64,000 nucleotides of DNA from Pseudideonella sakaiensis (GCF_001293525.1 NZ_BBYR01000002.1:62001-126000), one strand, 5' to 3'; shown: positions 17,767 through 27,199, counted from the first letter of the stretch. Notes: generated by a model from the sequence alone, not told the origin. Translations and numbers: made by a program.

Positions 17767-18822
17767 ATGACCGCATTCCCCCCGTCCCGCCTGCGCAGCC
17801 TGGCCGCCGGCGCCCTGCTGGCCGCGGCCGGCGCCGCTTCGCTTCCGGCCGCCGCCCAGGAGGTCACGCTGAAGTTCCACCACATCTGGAACCCGCAGGC
17901 CATGGCCTCGGTGAACGTGATCGGGCCCTGGTGCGACAAGATCGCGGCCGAGTCGAACAACCGGATGAAGTGCCAGATCTTCCCGGCGATGTCGATGGGC
18001 GGCACCCCGGCCCAGCTGGTCGACCAGGTGAAGGACGGCGTCGCCGACGTGGTGATCACGCTGCCCGGCTACACCGCCGGCCGCTTCCCCAGCACCGAGG
18101 CCTTCGAGCTGCCCTTCATGTGCAACTCGGCCGAGGCCGGCGCGCGTGCCACCTGGGACTACATGGGCAAGTACTCGCTGAAGGAGTTCCCCGGCACCAA
18201 GCTGCTGGCCACCTGGGTGCACGACGAGGGCTACGTGCACACCCGCGACAAGCCGGTGAAGACCCTGGCCGACTTCAAGGGCCTGAAGATGCGCGCGCCG
18301 ACGCGGCAGACCAACAAGCTGCTGGCCTCGCTCGGCGCGTCGCCGGTGGGCATGCCGCTGCCGGCGATCCCGGACGCGGTCGGCAAGGGCACGATCGACG
18401 GCTTCCTGCTGCCGTGGGAGGTGATGCCCTCGCTGAAGCTGCACGAGATGGTGAAGTACCACAGCGAGACCGACCCCAGCCGCCCGGCGCTGTACAGCGC
18501 GGTCTTCGTGTTCGCGATGAACCAGGCGAAGTACGACAGCCTGCCGGCGGACCTGAAGAAGGTGATCGACAACCACAGCGGCGCCGCCTTCTCGCAGCAG
18601 ATCGGCAAGATCTGGGACAACAGCCAGGCCGCCGGCCGCAAGCTCGCGCAGGAGCGCGGCAATGCCTTCTACACGGTGCCGGCGGCCGAGCTGGACAACT
18701 GGGTCAAGGCCTCGCAGCCGCTCTACGCGGACTGGATCGCCGACATGGACAAGCGCGGCCAGAACGGCAAGCAGATGCTGCAGGACGCGCGCGACCTGCT
18801 GGCCAAGTACCGGACGAAGTGA
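17767..18822 (+). CDS. TRAP transporter solute-binding protein (DctP family)
   Basis: A 351-residue periplasmic protein. An N-terminal signal peptide (about residues 1-30, ending near AAAQ) precedes a DctP-type fold starting EVTLKFHHIWNP. It has the family's substrate-contact segment KMRAPTRQTNK and the hinge region after it. It captures an organic acid and delivers it to the QM membrane pair. The ligand cannot be read from sequence. The neighbouring protocatechuate-branch genes make an aromatic or dicarboxylic acid possible, which is inference only. The ATG at 17767 has a good AGGAG 8 bases upstream. A terminator lies in the gap before dctQ. Confidence 0.92.
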   Translation: MTAFPPSRLRSLAAGALLAAAGAASLPAAAQEVTLKFHHIWNPQAMASVNVIGPWCDKIAAESNNRMKCQIFPAMSMGGTPAQLVDQVKDGVADVVITLPGYTAGRFPSTEAFELPFMCNSAEAGARATWDYMGKYSLKEFPGTKLLATWVHDEGYVHTRDKPVKTLADFKGLKMRAPTRQTNKLLASLGASPVGMPLPAIPDAVGKGTIDGFLLPWEVMPSLKLHEMVKYHSETDPSRPALYSAVFVFAMNQAKYDSLPADLKKVIDNHSGAAFSQQIGKIWDNSQAAGRKLAQERGNAFYTVPAAELDNWVKASQPLYADWIADMDKRGQNGKQMLQDARDLLAKYRTK

Positions 18823-18882
18823 TTGCGGCGGCGCGCCCGTGCGGCGCGTCGGCCAGGGGCCCCGTGCCGGGGCTGGCGGGAC

Positions 18883-18916
18883 AGGGCCGGGCGGCGTCGC
18901 CCCGGCCCTTTCTTTT
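18883..18916 (+). terminator. Rho-independent terminator between TRAP binding-protein and permease genes
   Basis: AGGGCCGGG (18883-18891) pairs perfectly with CCCGGCCCT (18901-18909) over a 9-base loop and is followed by TTTCTTTT. Sitting inside a TRAP operon, it would let the abundant binding protein be expressed above the membrane subunits by partial read-through. Confidence 0.8.
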
Positions 18917-18984
18917 GCGCCGGGCCGCGCCGCAGTGCGGCGAGAATGTCCGGCAAGGCGGCCGACAGGGGCCGGGGAGGGGAA

Positions 18985-19488
18985 ATGCGACGCTGGCTGG
19001 AGGCGGTGGCCCACGGGTTCGCCGTGCTGGGCGGGGTGTGTGCGTGCGCGGTGGCGCTGATGGTCTGCGTGAGCATCGTCGGCCGCGCGGCCTGGGCCCG
19101 GCCGATCACGGGTGACGTCGAGCTGACGCAGTTCGGCATCGCGCTGGCGATCTCGCTGTGCCTGCCGTGGTGCCAGGCGCGCCGCACGCACATCCTGGTG
19201 GACTTCTTCACGCAGCGCGCGTCGGCCCGCACCCAGCGCCGGCTCGACAAGGCCGGCGCGCTGCTGATGGCCGCCACCGTGCTGCTGCTCGCGTGGCGCA
19301 CCGGCGCCGGTGCGGTGGCGGTCGCGCAGGCCGGCGAGGCCTCGATGATCCTGGACCTGCCGATGTGGTGGACCTACGCCTCGCTCGCGCCCGGCCTCGC
19401 GCTGGCGGGCGTGATCGCGCTCGTCGATGCCGTCGCCGGGCCGGCTGCGCCGGGCGGCGAGCCCGGGCCCGAGGGAGCGGCGCGATGA
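18985..19488 (+). CDS. TRAP transporter small permease (DctQ family)
   Basis: A 167-residue inner-membrane protein with four predicted helices, including the family segment 'DVELTQFGIALAI' and 'ARRTHILVDFF'. It pairs with the large subunit encoded next. The start at 18985 follows a strong GGGGAGGGG ribosome-binding site. The last codons overlap the ATG of the large permease (ATGA), which keeps the two subunits in step. Confidence 0.9.
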   Translation: MRRWLEAVAHGFAVLGGVCACAVALMVCVSIVGRAAWARPITGDVELTQFGIALAISLCLPWCQARRTHILVDFFTQRASARTQRRLDKAGALLMAATVLLLAWRTGAGAVAVAQAGEASMILDLPMWWTYASLAPGLALAGVIALVDAVAGPAAPGGEPGPEGAAR

Positions 19489-20810
19489 GCCCGACCGCGA
19501 TCGGGCTGACGATGTTCGCCGGCATGCTGCTGCTGATGGCGCTGCGCGTACCGATCGCCGCGGCGATGTTCATCCCCGGCGCGCTCGGCTACGCGGCGCT
19601 CACCAGCGACGCCGCGCTGCTCAACCTGATCAAGGGTTCGTCGGTGGCCCGGCTGACGGTCTACGATCTGTCGGTGATCCCGCTGTTCCTGCTGATGGGC
19701 CAGTTCGCCACCCAGGGTGGCCTCAGCCGGCGCCTGTTCGGCGCCGCCGCCGCCTTCGTCGGCCACGTGCGCGGCGGGCTGGCGATGGCGGCGGTGATCT
19801 CGGCCGCGGCCTTCGGCGCGGTCTGCGGCTCCTCGGTGGCCACCTCGGCGACGATCACCCAGGTGGCCTACCCGCAGATGCGCCGCCTCGGCTACGACGG
19901 CCGGCTGTCGACCGCGTCGCTGGCCGCCGGCGGCACGCTGGGCATCCTGATCCCGCCGTCGGTGCCGCTCGTGGTGTACGCCATCCTGACCGAGCAGAAC
20001 GTCGCCAAGCTGTTCGCCGCGGCGATGGTGCCGGGGCTGCTCGCCGCCGCCGGCTACCTGCTCGTGATTGCCTGGGTCTGCCGTCGCCGGCCCGCGTCGG
20101 CGACCGTCAGCGCGCCCACGCCGTGGCCCGAGCGCTGGCGCGCGCTGGCCGCGATCTGGCCGATCGTGCTGATCTTCGCGCTCGTCTTCGGCGGCATCTA
20201 CGGCGGCCTGTTCTCGCCCACCGAGGGGGCGGCGGTGGGGGCGGTCGGCACCTTCGTCGCCGGGCTCGCCGGGCGCGAGCTGGACCGCGCCGGCATCGTG
20301 CGCAGCTTCCTCGGCACCGCCGAGACCTCGGCGATGGTCTTCCTGATCTTCCTCGGCGCCGACATGATGAACTCGGCGCTGGCGGTCACGCAGATGCCCG
20401 CGGCGATCGCGCAGTGGGTCTCGCACCTGGCGGTGCCGCCGGTGGCGGTGGTGGCGGCGGTGCTCGCGCTGTACGTGCTGCTCGGCTGCGTGATGGACGA
20501 GCTGTCGATGCTGCTGCTGACGATCCCGGTGATCTTCCCGGCCGTGATGGGCCTGGACCTGTGGGGCCTGCCGGCCGAGGGCAAGGCGATCTGGTTCGGC
20601 ATCCTGGTGCTGATGACCGTCGGCATCGGGCTGGTGGCACCGCCGGTCGGCCTGAACGTCTACGTCGTCAACGGCATCGCGCGCGACGTGCCGATGGCCG
20701 AGACCTACCGCGGCGTCTGGCCCTTCCTGGCCAGCGACGCGCTGCGCCTGCTGCTGCTGCTGTTCGTGCCCTCGGTCGCGCTCGGCCTGGTCGGGTGGCT
20801 GTTCCGGTGA
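19485..20810 (+). CDS. TRAP transporter large permease (DctM family)
   Basis: A 441-residue inner-membrane protein with about 12 hydrophobic helices. It has DctM family marks such as 'GAVCGSSVATSATI', 'LGILIPPSVPLVVY', 'SPTEGAAVGA' and 'PPVGLNVYV'. It moves the substrate presented by the binding protein, driven by the Na+ gradient in characterised members. Translation is coupled to the small permease through the 4-bp overlap. Confidence 0.93.
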   Translation: MSPTAIGLTMFAGMLLLMALRVPIAAAMFIPGALGYAALTSDAALLNLIKGSSVARLTVYDLSVIPLFLLMGQFATQGGLSRRLFGAAAAFVGHVRGGLAMAAVISAAAFGAVCGSSVATSATITQVAYPQMRRLGYDGRLSTASLAAGGTLGILIPPSVPLVVYAILTEQNVAKLFAAAMVPGLLAAAGYLLVIAWVCRRRPASATVSAPTPWPERWRALAAIWPIVLIFALVFGGIYGGLFSPTEGAAVGAVGTFVAGLAGRELDRAGIVRSFLGTAETSAMVFLIFLGADMMNSALAVTQMPAAIAQWVSHLAVPPVAVVAAVLALYVLLGCVMDELSMLLLTIPVIFPAVMGLDLWGLPAEGKAIWFGILVLMTVGIGLVAPPVGLNVYVVNGIARDVPMAETYRGVWPFLASDALRLLLLLFVPSVALGLVGWLFR

Positions 20811-20868
20811 GCCACCGCCGGGCCGCCGCCAGCGCGAACGCCGCCGTGCGCGGCGCCTGGGAAGCCCG

Positions 20869-22992
20869 GTGAGCGCCGGTGCCGCGGTCGACCCGGCCGG
20901 GTCCCCGGGCGCGGACGCGTCGCATGCCGACTTCGCGACCCTGTTCGACTTCCTGCCGATCGGCGCCTACCGCTCGCTGCCCGATGGCACCCAGCTGCGC
21001 GCCAATCCCGCGCTGGTGCGGCTGAATGGCTACCGCAGCGAGGCCGAGCTGCTCGCCGCGGTGCACGACATCGGCCGCGAGTGGTACGTCGAGCCCGACC
21101 GCCGCGCCGAGTTCTGCGCGCGCATGGAGCGCGACGGCCACGTCACCGGCTTCGTGTCGGAGATCTGGCGCCACGGCAGCCGCGAGCGCATCTGGATCAG
21201 CGAGAACGCCCACGTCGTGCGCGACGCCGCGGGCCGGCTGCTGTTCTACGAGGGCACGGTCGAGGAGATCACCGACCGCGTGCAGGCCCAGGCCGCGCTG
21301 CGCCGCAGCGAGGAGGAGCTGCGGCTGCTGACCGCGCAGCTGCCCGGCGTGCTGTACCGCCTGCTCGTCACGCCCTCCGGACAGCGTCGCTACACCTTCG
21401 TCAGCGAGGGGGTGCGCGAACTGTGCGGCGTCACGCCGCAGCAGGTGATGGACGACCCCGAGCTGCCGCTGCGCCTGGTGCACCCGGAGGACGTGCCGGT
21501 GGTGGCGGACCACCTGTCGTCGCCCGAGGCGGCGCGCCGGCCGATCGATGCGGTGTTCCGCATCGTCGCGGCCGACGGCCGGGTCAAGTGGGTGCAGATG
21601 AGTTCCTCGGCCGCGTCGGTCGACGAGCGCGGCACGCTGCGCGTCGGCGTGATGGTCGACATCAGCGAGCGCAAGCAGGCCGAGGCCCTGATCTGGCAGC
21701 AGGCGAACTTCGATGCGCTGACCGGCCTGCCCAACCGGCGCATGCTGCGTGACCGGCTCGAGCAGGCAATCCGCCAGTGCCGGCGCGACGGCAGCCGGCT
21801 GGCGGTGCTGTTCGTCGACCTGGACCACTTCAAGCAGGTCAACGACACCGTGGGCCATGCCAAGGGCGACCTGCTGCTGGTCGAGGCGGCGCGCCGCATC
21901 GTCGGCTGCGTGCGCGAGGTCGACACGGTCGCGCGCTTCGGCGGCGACGAGTTCACCGTGGTGCTCGGCGGGCTGCGCGACACGCTGCGCGCCGGCGAGA
22001 TCGCGCAGCACATCGTGCAGGCGCTGGGCCAGGCCTACGACCTCGCCGGCGAGACGGCCTTCGTCTCGGCCAGCGTCGGCATCACGCTGCACCCCGACGA
22101 CGCGCACGACATCGAGGACCTGCTGAAGTACGCCGACCAGGCGCTCTACGTCGCCAAGGACGCCGGCCGCAACCGCGTCAGCCACTTCACCCCCGAGCTG
22201 CAGCAGGCCGCGGTGACGCGCAGCCGCCTCGCCAAGGACCTGCGCGCGGCGCTCGCCGAGGGCCAGCTGCACCTCGCGTACCAGCCGATCGTCGCGCTCG
22301 GCAGCGGCGCGGTGCACAAGGCCGAGGCCCTGCTGCGCTGGCGCCACCCGGTGCGCGGCCCGGTGCCGCCGGGCGACTTCATCCCGATCGCCGAGTCGAC
22401 CGGGCTGATCGTCGACATCGGCGACTGGGTGTTCCGCGAGGCCGTGCGGCAGGTGCAGGCCTGGCGTGCGCGCCTGTGCCCGGACTTCCAGCTCAGCGTC
22501 AACAAGTCGCCGGTGCAGTTCGTCAACGGCGGCGGGCGCCACGACTGGATCGCGCTGCTGCGCCAGGCCGGGCTGCCGGGGCAGTGCGTGGTGCTGGAGA
22601 TCACCGAATCGCTGCTGCTGGACGCGGCCAGCGGCGTCTCCGAGCAGCTGCTGGCGCTGCGCGACGCCGGCATCGGGGTCTCGCTCGACGACTTCGGCAC
22701 CGGCTACTCGTCGATGGCCTACCTGCAGCACTACGACATCGACCACCTGAAGATCGACCAGCGCTTCGTGCGCCACCTCGGCCCGGGCAGCAAGGAGCTG
22801 GCGCTGTGCAAGGCCATCATCGTGATGGCGCACGAGCTGGGCATGACGGTGATCGCCGAGGGCGTCGAGACGGCCGCGCAGCGCGACCTGCTGGCCGCCG
22901 CCGGCTGCGACTACGGCCAGGGCTACCTGTTCGCGCGCCCGATGGCGCCCGCGGATTTCGAGGCCTGGCTGGCGGCGCGGCCGCCGGCCTGA
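20869..22992 (+). CDS. PAS-PAS-GGDEF-EAL c-di-GMP turnover protein
   Basis: A 707-residue soluble protein starting at GTG. Two PAS domains (about residues 15-145 and 150-275) precede GGDEF (motif at 358-362, RxxD I-site REVD just upstream) and EAL (EAL at 486-488, EITESLLL, DDFGTGYSS, KIDQRFV). All visible catalytic residues of both domains are present. PAS input and dual output make it a sensor that may switch between making and degrading c-di-GMP. It lies 58 bp after the TRAP permease gene; any link between nutrient uptake and this protein is conjecture. Confidence 0.9.
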   Translation: MSAGAAVDPAGSPGADASHADFATLFDFLPIGAYRSLPDGTQLRANPALVRLNGYRSEAELLAAVHDIGREWYVEPDRRAEFCARMERDGHVTGFVSEIWRHGSRERIWISENAHVVRDAAGRLLFYEGTVEEITDRVQAQAALRRSEEELRLLTAQLPGVLYRLLVTPSGQRRYTFVSEGVRELCGVTPQQVMDDPELPLRLVHPEDVPVVADHLSSPEAARRPIDAVFRIVAADGRVKWVQMSSSAASVDERGTLRVGVMVDISERKQAEALIWQQANFDALTGLPNRRMLRDRLEQAIRQCRRDGSRLAVLFVDLDHFKQVNDTVGHAKGDLLLVEAARRIVGCVREVDTVARFGGDEFTVVLGGLRDTLRAGEIAQHIVQALGQAYDLAGETAFVSASVGITLHPDDAHDIEDLLKYADQALYVAKDAGRNRVSHFTPELQQAAVTRSRLAKDLRAALAEGQLHLAYQPIVALGSGAVHKAEALLRWRHPVRGPVPPGDFIPIAESTGLIVDIGDWVFREAVRQVQAWRARLCPDFQLSVNKSPVQFVNGGGRHDWIALLRQAGLPGQCVVLEITESLLLDAASGVSEQLLALRDAGIGVSLDDFGTGYSSMAYLQHYDIDHLKIDQRFVRHLGPGSKELALCKAIIVMAHELGMTVIAEGVETAAQRDLLAAAGCDYGQGYLFARPMAPADFEAWLAARPPA

Positions 22993-23007
22993 GGCCGGCC
23001 GGCCGCC

Positions 23008-24732
23008 TCAGCGTGCCGGGCGGGGCAGCGGCCGGCCCTCGGCCGCGGCCGGCGGCGGCAGCCCGAGCCAGCCGGCCAGCGTCGGCGCGATGTCGACCGT
23101 CTCGACGCGGCTGTCGACGCGTCCGGCCCCGGCCCAGCGCGGCCCCCAGGTCAGGATCGGCACGTGGGTGTCCTCGCGGTGCGGCGAGCCGTGGGTGGTG
23201 CCGTCGGCCGACGAGCTGAGGATCCAGTAGGGCTTCAGCGCGAACGGCACGTCGCCGGAGCGCTCGGCGTTCCACGAGCGCCGCATCTGCGCGAAGAAGG
23301 GTGCGCCGGCCGGGGCCCCGGCCAGCATCTCGCGCCGCGTGTAGGCGGCGGCCACCGCGGGCTCGCCGCGCAGCGCGTCGCGCGCCGCGTCGGCCACGGT
23401 GTCGGCGTCGAGGCCGTGCTGCTGCAGCAGCGCGGGGTTCAGCTGCAGCGCCGAGGCCGAGACCTCGCGCACCAGCTTCGGCACGCCGAAGCGGGCCTGC
23501 AGCGCGGTGTTGACGCGGCCCAGCAGCTGCGCGCTGCTCGCGCGGCCGGCCTCCAGCCCGCGGCCGCGGGCCCATTCCGGCGCCGGCATGAAGCCGTGGT
23601 CGGCGCTGAGCACGGCGACGTAGCGGTCGCGGCCGACGCGGGTGTCCAGGTCGTGGAAGAAGTCCTGCAGCAGCCGGTCCAGCTGCAGCAGGTGGTCGTA
23701 GGAGGCCAGCGATTCCGCGCTGAAGGCGTGGTTCACGTAGTCGTGGCCCGACAGGCTGATCGCCAGCAGGTCGGGCGCGGCGTCGCGGCCGAGCTGCTCG
23801 CCGTCGATCGCCGCGCGCGCGAAGTCCAGCGCCATCGCGTCGACGTAGGGGCTGCGCAGCAGCAGCGTGTAGAAGATCTGGTCCGGCGCGTCGCCGCGGC
23901 CCAGCGTCGCGGGCAGGCGGCCCGAGCGGGTGCCGAACCAGGGCGGGTCGTCGGTGACGACGTCGCCATAGGCCTCGCGCGGCAGCAGCGGCCGCCACTC
24001 GGCCTTGAACCAGCGGTCGGCCGGGCGCGTCGCGTTATAGGCCTCCACCCAGGCCGGGTGCGCCGGCATGTAGTAGGTGCTGGACGCGAAGCGGCCGCTG
24101 TCGTTCATGTACATGTAGGCGGTGCCGCTGCGGCCGGCCGGCAGGATCGCGCCGCGGTCCTTGCCCGAGACCGCGATCACCTTGCTGCGCGGGTCGGCGC
24201 GGCGCATCACGTCGCCCAGGGTCTCGGCCTGCAGGTTGCGCGGGCTGGTGCCGTCCAGCTTGTCGGTCGGCGAGCCGAGGTAGTGCTCGGCGGTGTCGCC
24301 GGTGCAATAGACCGGCGCGCCGGTGGCGCGGTCGCGCCAGTCGTTGCCGATCACGCCGTGGCGCTGCGGCGACGCGCCGGTGAACAGGGTCGCATGGCCC
24401 GCCGCGGTGACGGTGTAGGCGTGGCCGTAGTGCGCCTCGGCATACCAGGCCCCGCGGTCGAGGAAGCGCGCGAAGCCGTCCGGCGCCAGCAGGTGGCGCA
24501 CCGCGCTCACCTGGCGCATCGGCAGCCCGTCGACGACGAGGAAGACCACCAGCGCCGGCCGGGCCGGGCCCGCGGCGGCGGCCGGGGCGGGCTCCGACGG
24601 CGTCGACGCGCAGGCCGCCAGCAGCGTGGCGAGCCCGAGCAGCGCGAGCGCGCGGCGCCGGCGCGGCGCGGGCGCGCAGCGCGCGGGTGCGGGAGAAGCC
24701 GCCGTGGCGGCCGGGCAGGAGGAGGTCGTCAT
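23008..24732 (-). CDS. Alkaline-phosphatase-superfamily lipoprotein (PafA/NPP-like)
   Basis: A 574-residue envelope protein. After an Arg-rich n-region and a hydrophobic stretch, the lipobox LLAAC gives acylated Cys41, so it is membrane-anchored on the outside of the inner membrane or in the outer membrane. The catalytic domain has the metal Asp in VVDGLP (Asp68), a candidate Thr nucleophile in VTAAGH (Thr109) and later DHG and THGSPH metal motifs. This fits calcium-dependent PafA-type phosphatases or nucleotide pyrophosphatases. Its ATG overlaps the ketosynthase stop (24729-24732), so it belongs to the pigment operon translationally. A role in trimming a phosphorylated or lipid-linked pigment precursor is inference; plain phosphate scavenging is the alternative. 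Confidence 0.85.
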   Translation of the reverse strand: MTTSSCPAATAASPAPARCAPAPRRRRALALLGLATLLAACASTPSEPAPAAAAGPARPALVVFLVVDGLPMRQVSAVRHLLAPDGFARFLDRGAWYAEAHYGHAYTVTAAGHATLFTGASPQRHGVIGNDWRDRATGAPVYCTGDTAEHYLGSPTDKLDGTSPRNLQAETLGDVMRRADPRSKVIAVSGKDRGAILPAGRSGTAYMYMNDSGRFASSTYYMPAHPAWVEAYNATRPADRWFKAEWRPLLPREAYGDVVTDDPPWFGTRSGRLPATLGRGDAPDQIFYTLLLRSPYVDAMALDFARAAIDGEQLGRDAAPDLLAISLSGHDYVNHAFSAESLASYDHLLQLDRLLQDFFHDLDTRVGRDRYVAVLSADHGFMPAPEWARGRGLEAGRASSAQLLGRVNTALQARFGVPKLVREVSASALQLNPALLQQHGLDADTVADAARDALRGEPAVAAAYTRREMLAGAPAGAPFFAQMRRSWNAERSGDVPFALKPYWILSSSADGTTHGSPHREDTHVPILTWGPRWAGAGRVDSRVETVDIAPTLAGWLGLPPPAAAEGRPLPRPAR

Positions 24733-25961
24733 GGGCGTGTGAACACCAGGGCCGAGTTGCTGCCGCCGAAGGCGAAGGAACTGCTCAGCGCGGCCTGCAG
24801 CCCGGGCGCGGCGGTGTCGCCCGGGGCCACCAGCGCCAGCCCGCAGGCCGGGTCGACCGGGTCCGCATGCATCGCCGGCGGGCAGGCCCGCCGCTCGACG
24901 GCCAGCACCGTGACCGCGGCCTCCAGCGCGCCGGCGGCGCCCAGCAGGTGGCCGTGCAGCGCCTTGGTCGAGCTGACCCGCAGGTCGGCCAGCGCCGGGC
25001 CCCAGACGGTGGCCAGGGCCTCGGCCTCGACCTGGTCGCCGATGCGCGTCGCCGTGCCGTGGGCATTGCAGTAGCCGACGTCGCGCGGCGCCAGGTCGGC
25101 GCGGCGCAGCGCCTGGCGCAACGCGGCGGCCTGGCCGGTGGCGTCCGGCTGCGTCAGGTGGCGCGCATCGCAGGACAGGCCCCAGCCGGCCAGCCGGGCA
25201 CGCGCCCGCGCGCCGCGGGCCGCGGCGTCGGCGGCGCGCTCCAGCACCAGGAAGGCGGCGCCCTCGCCGAGCACGAAGCCGGCCCGTTCGCGCGAGAACG
25301 GGCGGCAGGCCCGCGCCGCCGCGGCCGGGTCGTCGGCGGGGATCGGCGCCAGCGTCTGCATCGCCTGCCATGCCTGTACCACGCCCGGCGTCAGCAGCGA
25401 CTCGGTGCCGCCGGCCAGCGCGAGGTCGATCTCGCCGGCGGCCAGCGCCTTCGCCGCCTCGCCGATCGCCACCGCCGACGAGGCGCACGCCACCGCGTAG
25501 CTGAGCACGGGGCCGCGCGCCCCCTGGCGCATCGCCACGTGGGCGGCCGGCGCGTTCGGCATGAAGGCGGGCACGGTCAGCGGCGGCACGCGGCCGGGCG
25601 CGGCCTGGTAGGCCGCCTCCAGCGACGCAGCGCCGCCCATGCCGCAGCCGACGAAGACGCCGATCCGCTCGGGCGCGGCCAGCGCGTCGGCGCGGGCCGC
25701 GCCGGCGTCGCGCAGCGCCAGGTCCGCCGCGGCCACCGCGAGCTGGCTGACGCGGTCGACGCCGGCCAGCTGCAGCTTGCTGAACCAGGGCGAGGGTTCG
25801 AAATCGACCGCCGCGGCAGCCGCGGGCCGCACGAGCTGCGGCAGGATCGGCCGCACCGCGGAGTCGCCGCGGCACAGCGCGTCGAACACCGCCGCCGGAT
25901 CGCGCCCGTGCGGCGCGACCAGCCCGAGGCCCGTGACATGGAGGTGGCTGCGGTCGCTCAC
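24729..25961 (-). CDS. Beta-ketoacyl-ACP synthase (third KS of the pigment locus)
   Basis: A 410-residue FabF-like ketosynthase with an intact Cys-His-His triad: Cys159 in VACASS, His301 in NAHGTATRIGD and His338 in KALHGHLLGAAGA. It would condense malonyl-ACP with an acyl or aryl starter. It sits just after a dedicated ACP gene and is coupled to the phosphatase lipoprotein. It differs from the other two synthases (ACASS and HGTATRIGD instead of TACSSS and HGTGT), so it is a separate subfamily and may load the starter or act in a distinct elongation. Confidence 0.9.
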   Translation of the reverse strand: MSDRSHLHVTGLGLVAPHGRDPAAVFDALCRGDSAVRPILPQLVRPAAAAAVDFEPSPWFSKLQLAGVDRVSQLAVAAADLALRDAGAARADALAAPERIGVFVGCGMGGAASLEAAYQAAPGRVPPLTVPAFMPNAPAAHVAMRQGARGPVLSYAVACASSAVAIGEAAKALAAGEIDLALAGGTESLLTPGVVQAWQAMQTLAPIPADDPAAAARACRPFSRERAGFVLGEGAAFLVLERAADAAARGARARARLAGWGLSCDARHLTQPDATGQAAALRQALRRADLAPRDVGYCNAHGTATRIGDQVEAEALATVWGPALADLRVSSTKALHGHLLGAAGALEAAVTVLAVERRACPPAMHADPVDPACGLALVAPGDTAAPGLQAALSSSFAFGGSNSALVFTRP

Positions 25962-26043
25962 GGGAGGGCAGGGTCCGTCGAGGCCGGGTCGATCGCGCGG
26001 CGGCTGGCGCTGCTGGGCGGGCGGCCCCGGCGGCCGGCCCGCG

Positions 26044-26289
26044 TCAGGCCGCCTGGGCCGAGGCCTGGCTGCTGCGCAGCCGATCGACCGCGTCGGCGAG
26101 CTGGGCCAGGGTGTCGATGCCGGTGGCGGGCAGCGAGACGCGGTAGCGGTCCTCCACCTCGAACAGGAACTCCACCAGGGCCAGCGAATCGATGCCGGCC
26201 TCGCGCATCGAGGCCTGCGGGTCGAGCGATGACGGGTCGAGCCCGTACTTGTCGTGGACCAGGGCCTGCAACTCCTCGAGCGAACTCAT
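26044..26289 (-). CDS. Acyl carrier protein
   Basis: An 81-residue four-helix ACP. The phosphopantetheine attachment site is Ser35 in AGIDSLALVEF, followed by the acidic recognition helix. It lies 82 bp upstream of the third ketosynthase gene on the same strand. It is unlike the fatty-acid ACP (no DSLD-T-VE), so it is most likely dedicated to the pigment pathway. Confidence 0.9.
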   Translation of the reverse strand: MSSLEELQALVHDKYGLDPSSLDPQASMREAGIDSLALVEFLFEVEDRYRVSLPATGIDTLAQLADAVDRLRSSQASAQAA

Positions 26290-26341
26290 CTTCCGAAACT
26301 CCGTGGCGCGGGCGCGGGGCAGGGCGGCCGGCGAGCGGGGA

Positions 26342-27178
26342 TCATAGCGGCTGGCCCCGGGCCGCCCGGGCCGCGCGCGCCGGGATGCGCAGGTGCAGCG
26401 AGGCCCAGGCCCAGGCGCCGCCGAGCGCCAGGCCGGCCACCGCGTCCCAGACCACGTGCTGCTTGATCAGCAGCGTGGAGGCGGCGATTGCGGCGAACCA
26501 GGCCAGGTTGGCCGCGCGCAGCAACGCCGGCGCATCCACCTCGCGCAGGATGCGCTGCAGCCAGGCCGCCGCGAACACCGCGCAGGCCACGTGCAGCGAG
26601 GGGCAGGCATTGCCCGCCGCGTCCACGCCCTGCAGCAGCGCAAAGGCCGGGTGCTGCGCCAGGTCGACGCGCGGCGCCGGCGGCACCGTGGTCGGCCACA
26701 GCCAGAAGCAGGCCAGGCCCGACAGGCACAGCCCGCCCATCCACAGGCCGAAGCCGAGCAGCGGCCGCAGCCGGCCGATCAGCGCGGCCGGCAGGCCGAC
26801 GTAGACCCACAGCGACGCATAGGCCCAGAAGAAGCCGGGGACGAAGGGGATGGCCGCGTCCAGCGCGGTCAGCGGCATCGCCAGCGCGGGGCCGGAGGGC
26901 GCGTCCAGCAGCGCGAAGTAGGCGACGAAGAAGGCCGTCATGAAGGCGGTCGTCCCGAAGGCCTTCAGCCACAGCCAGCGCGGGATGCGGGCCCCGAGCT
27001 GCGCCACCCAGCCGGACGCGCCCCCCGCGAAGGCCTCCGGGGCCGCTGCAGCGGCGGCCGCGCCCAGGCCCGCCGCATGGCCCGCGCCACGCCCGCCGGG
27101 CAGGCGGGTCGCCGGGGAGGCGGGCGCAGGGGGGCGGGGCAATGGACGGGTCGGTCGAGGGAGCCGCGAGCCTACCAT
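26342..27178 (-). CDS. PAP2-superfamily membrane phosphatase (Aur1-like)
   Basis: A protein of 278 residues from the outer ATG, or 221 from an internal GTG at 27007. The shorter form may be right because the first 57 residues are Pro/Ala/Gly filler. Six hydrophobic helices carry the PAP2 catalytic elements: CPSLHVA (motif 2, Ser and His) and IKQHVVWDAVAG (motif 3, His and Asp). Such enzymes remove or transfer lipid phosphate on the periplasmic face. It heads the ACP-KS-phosphatase gene group on the minus strand and is divergent from the acyltransferase. A lipid-linked pigment intermediate is a reasonable but unproven substrate. Confidence 0.8.
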   Translation of the reverse strand: MVGSRLPRPTRPLPRPPAPASPATRLPGGRGAGHAAGLGAAAAAAAPEAFAGGASGWVAQLGARIPRWLWLKAFGTTAFMTAFFVAYFALLDAPSGPALAMPLTALDAAIPFVPGFFWAYASLWVYVGLPAALIGRLRPLLGFGLWMGGLCLSGLACFWLWPTTVPPAPRVDLAQHPAFALLQGVDAAGNACPSLHVACAVFAAAWLQRILREVDAPALLRAANLAWFAAIAASTLLIKQHVVWDAVAGLALGGAWAWASLHLRIPARAARAARGQPL

Positions 27179-27199
27179 CGGCCGCTGCGGGCGCTGGCC

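Noticed and set aside
23008-25875. A 955-codon frame suggesting a fusion of the phosphatase to upstream sequence.
   Set aside because: The upstream half is a shadow of the third KS; the lipobox and signal peptide place the real start at 24732.
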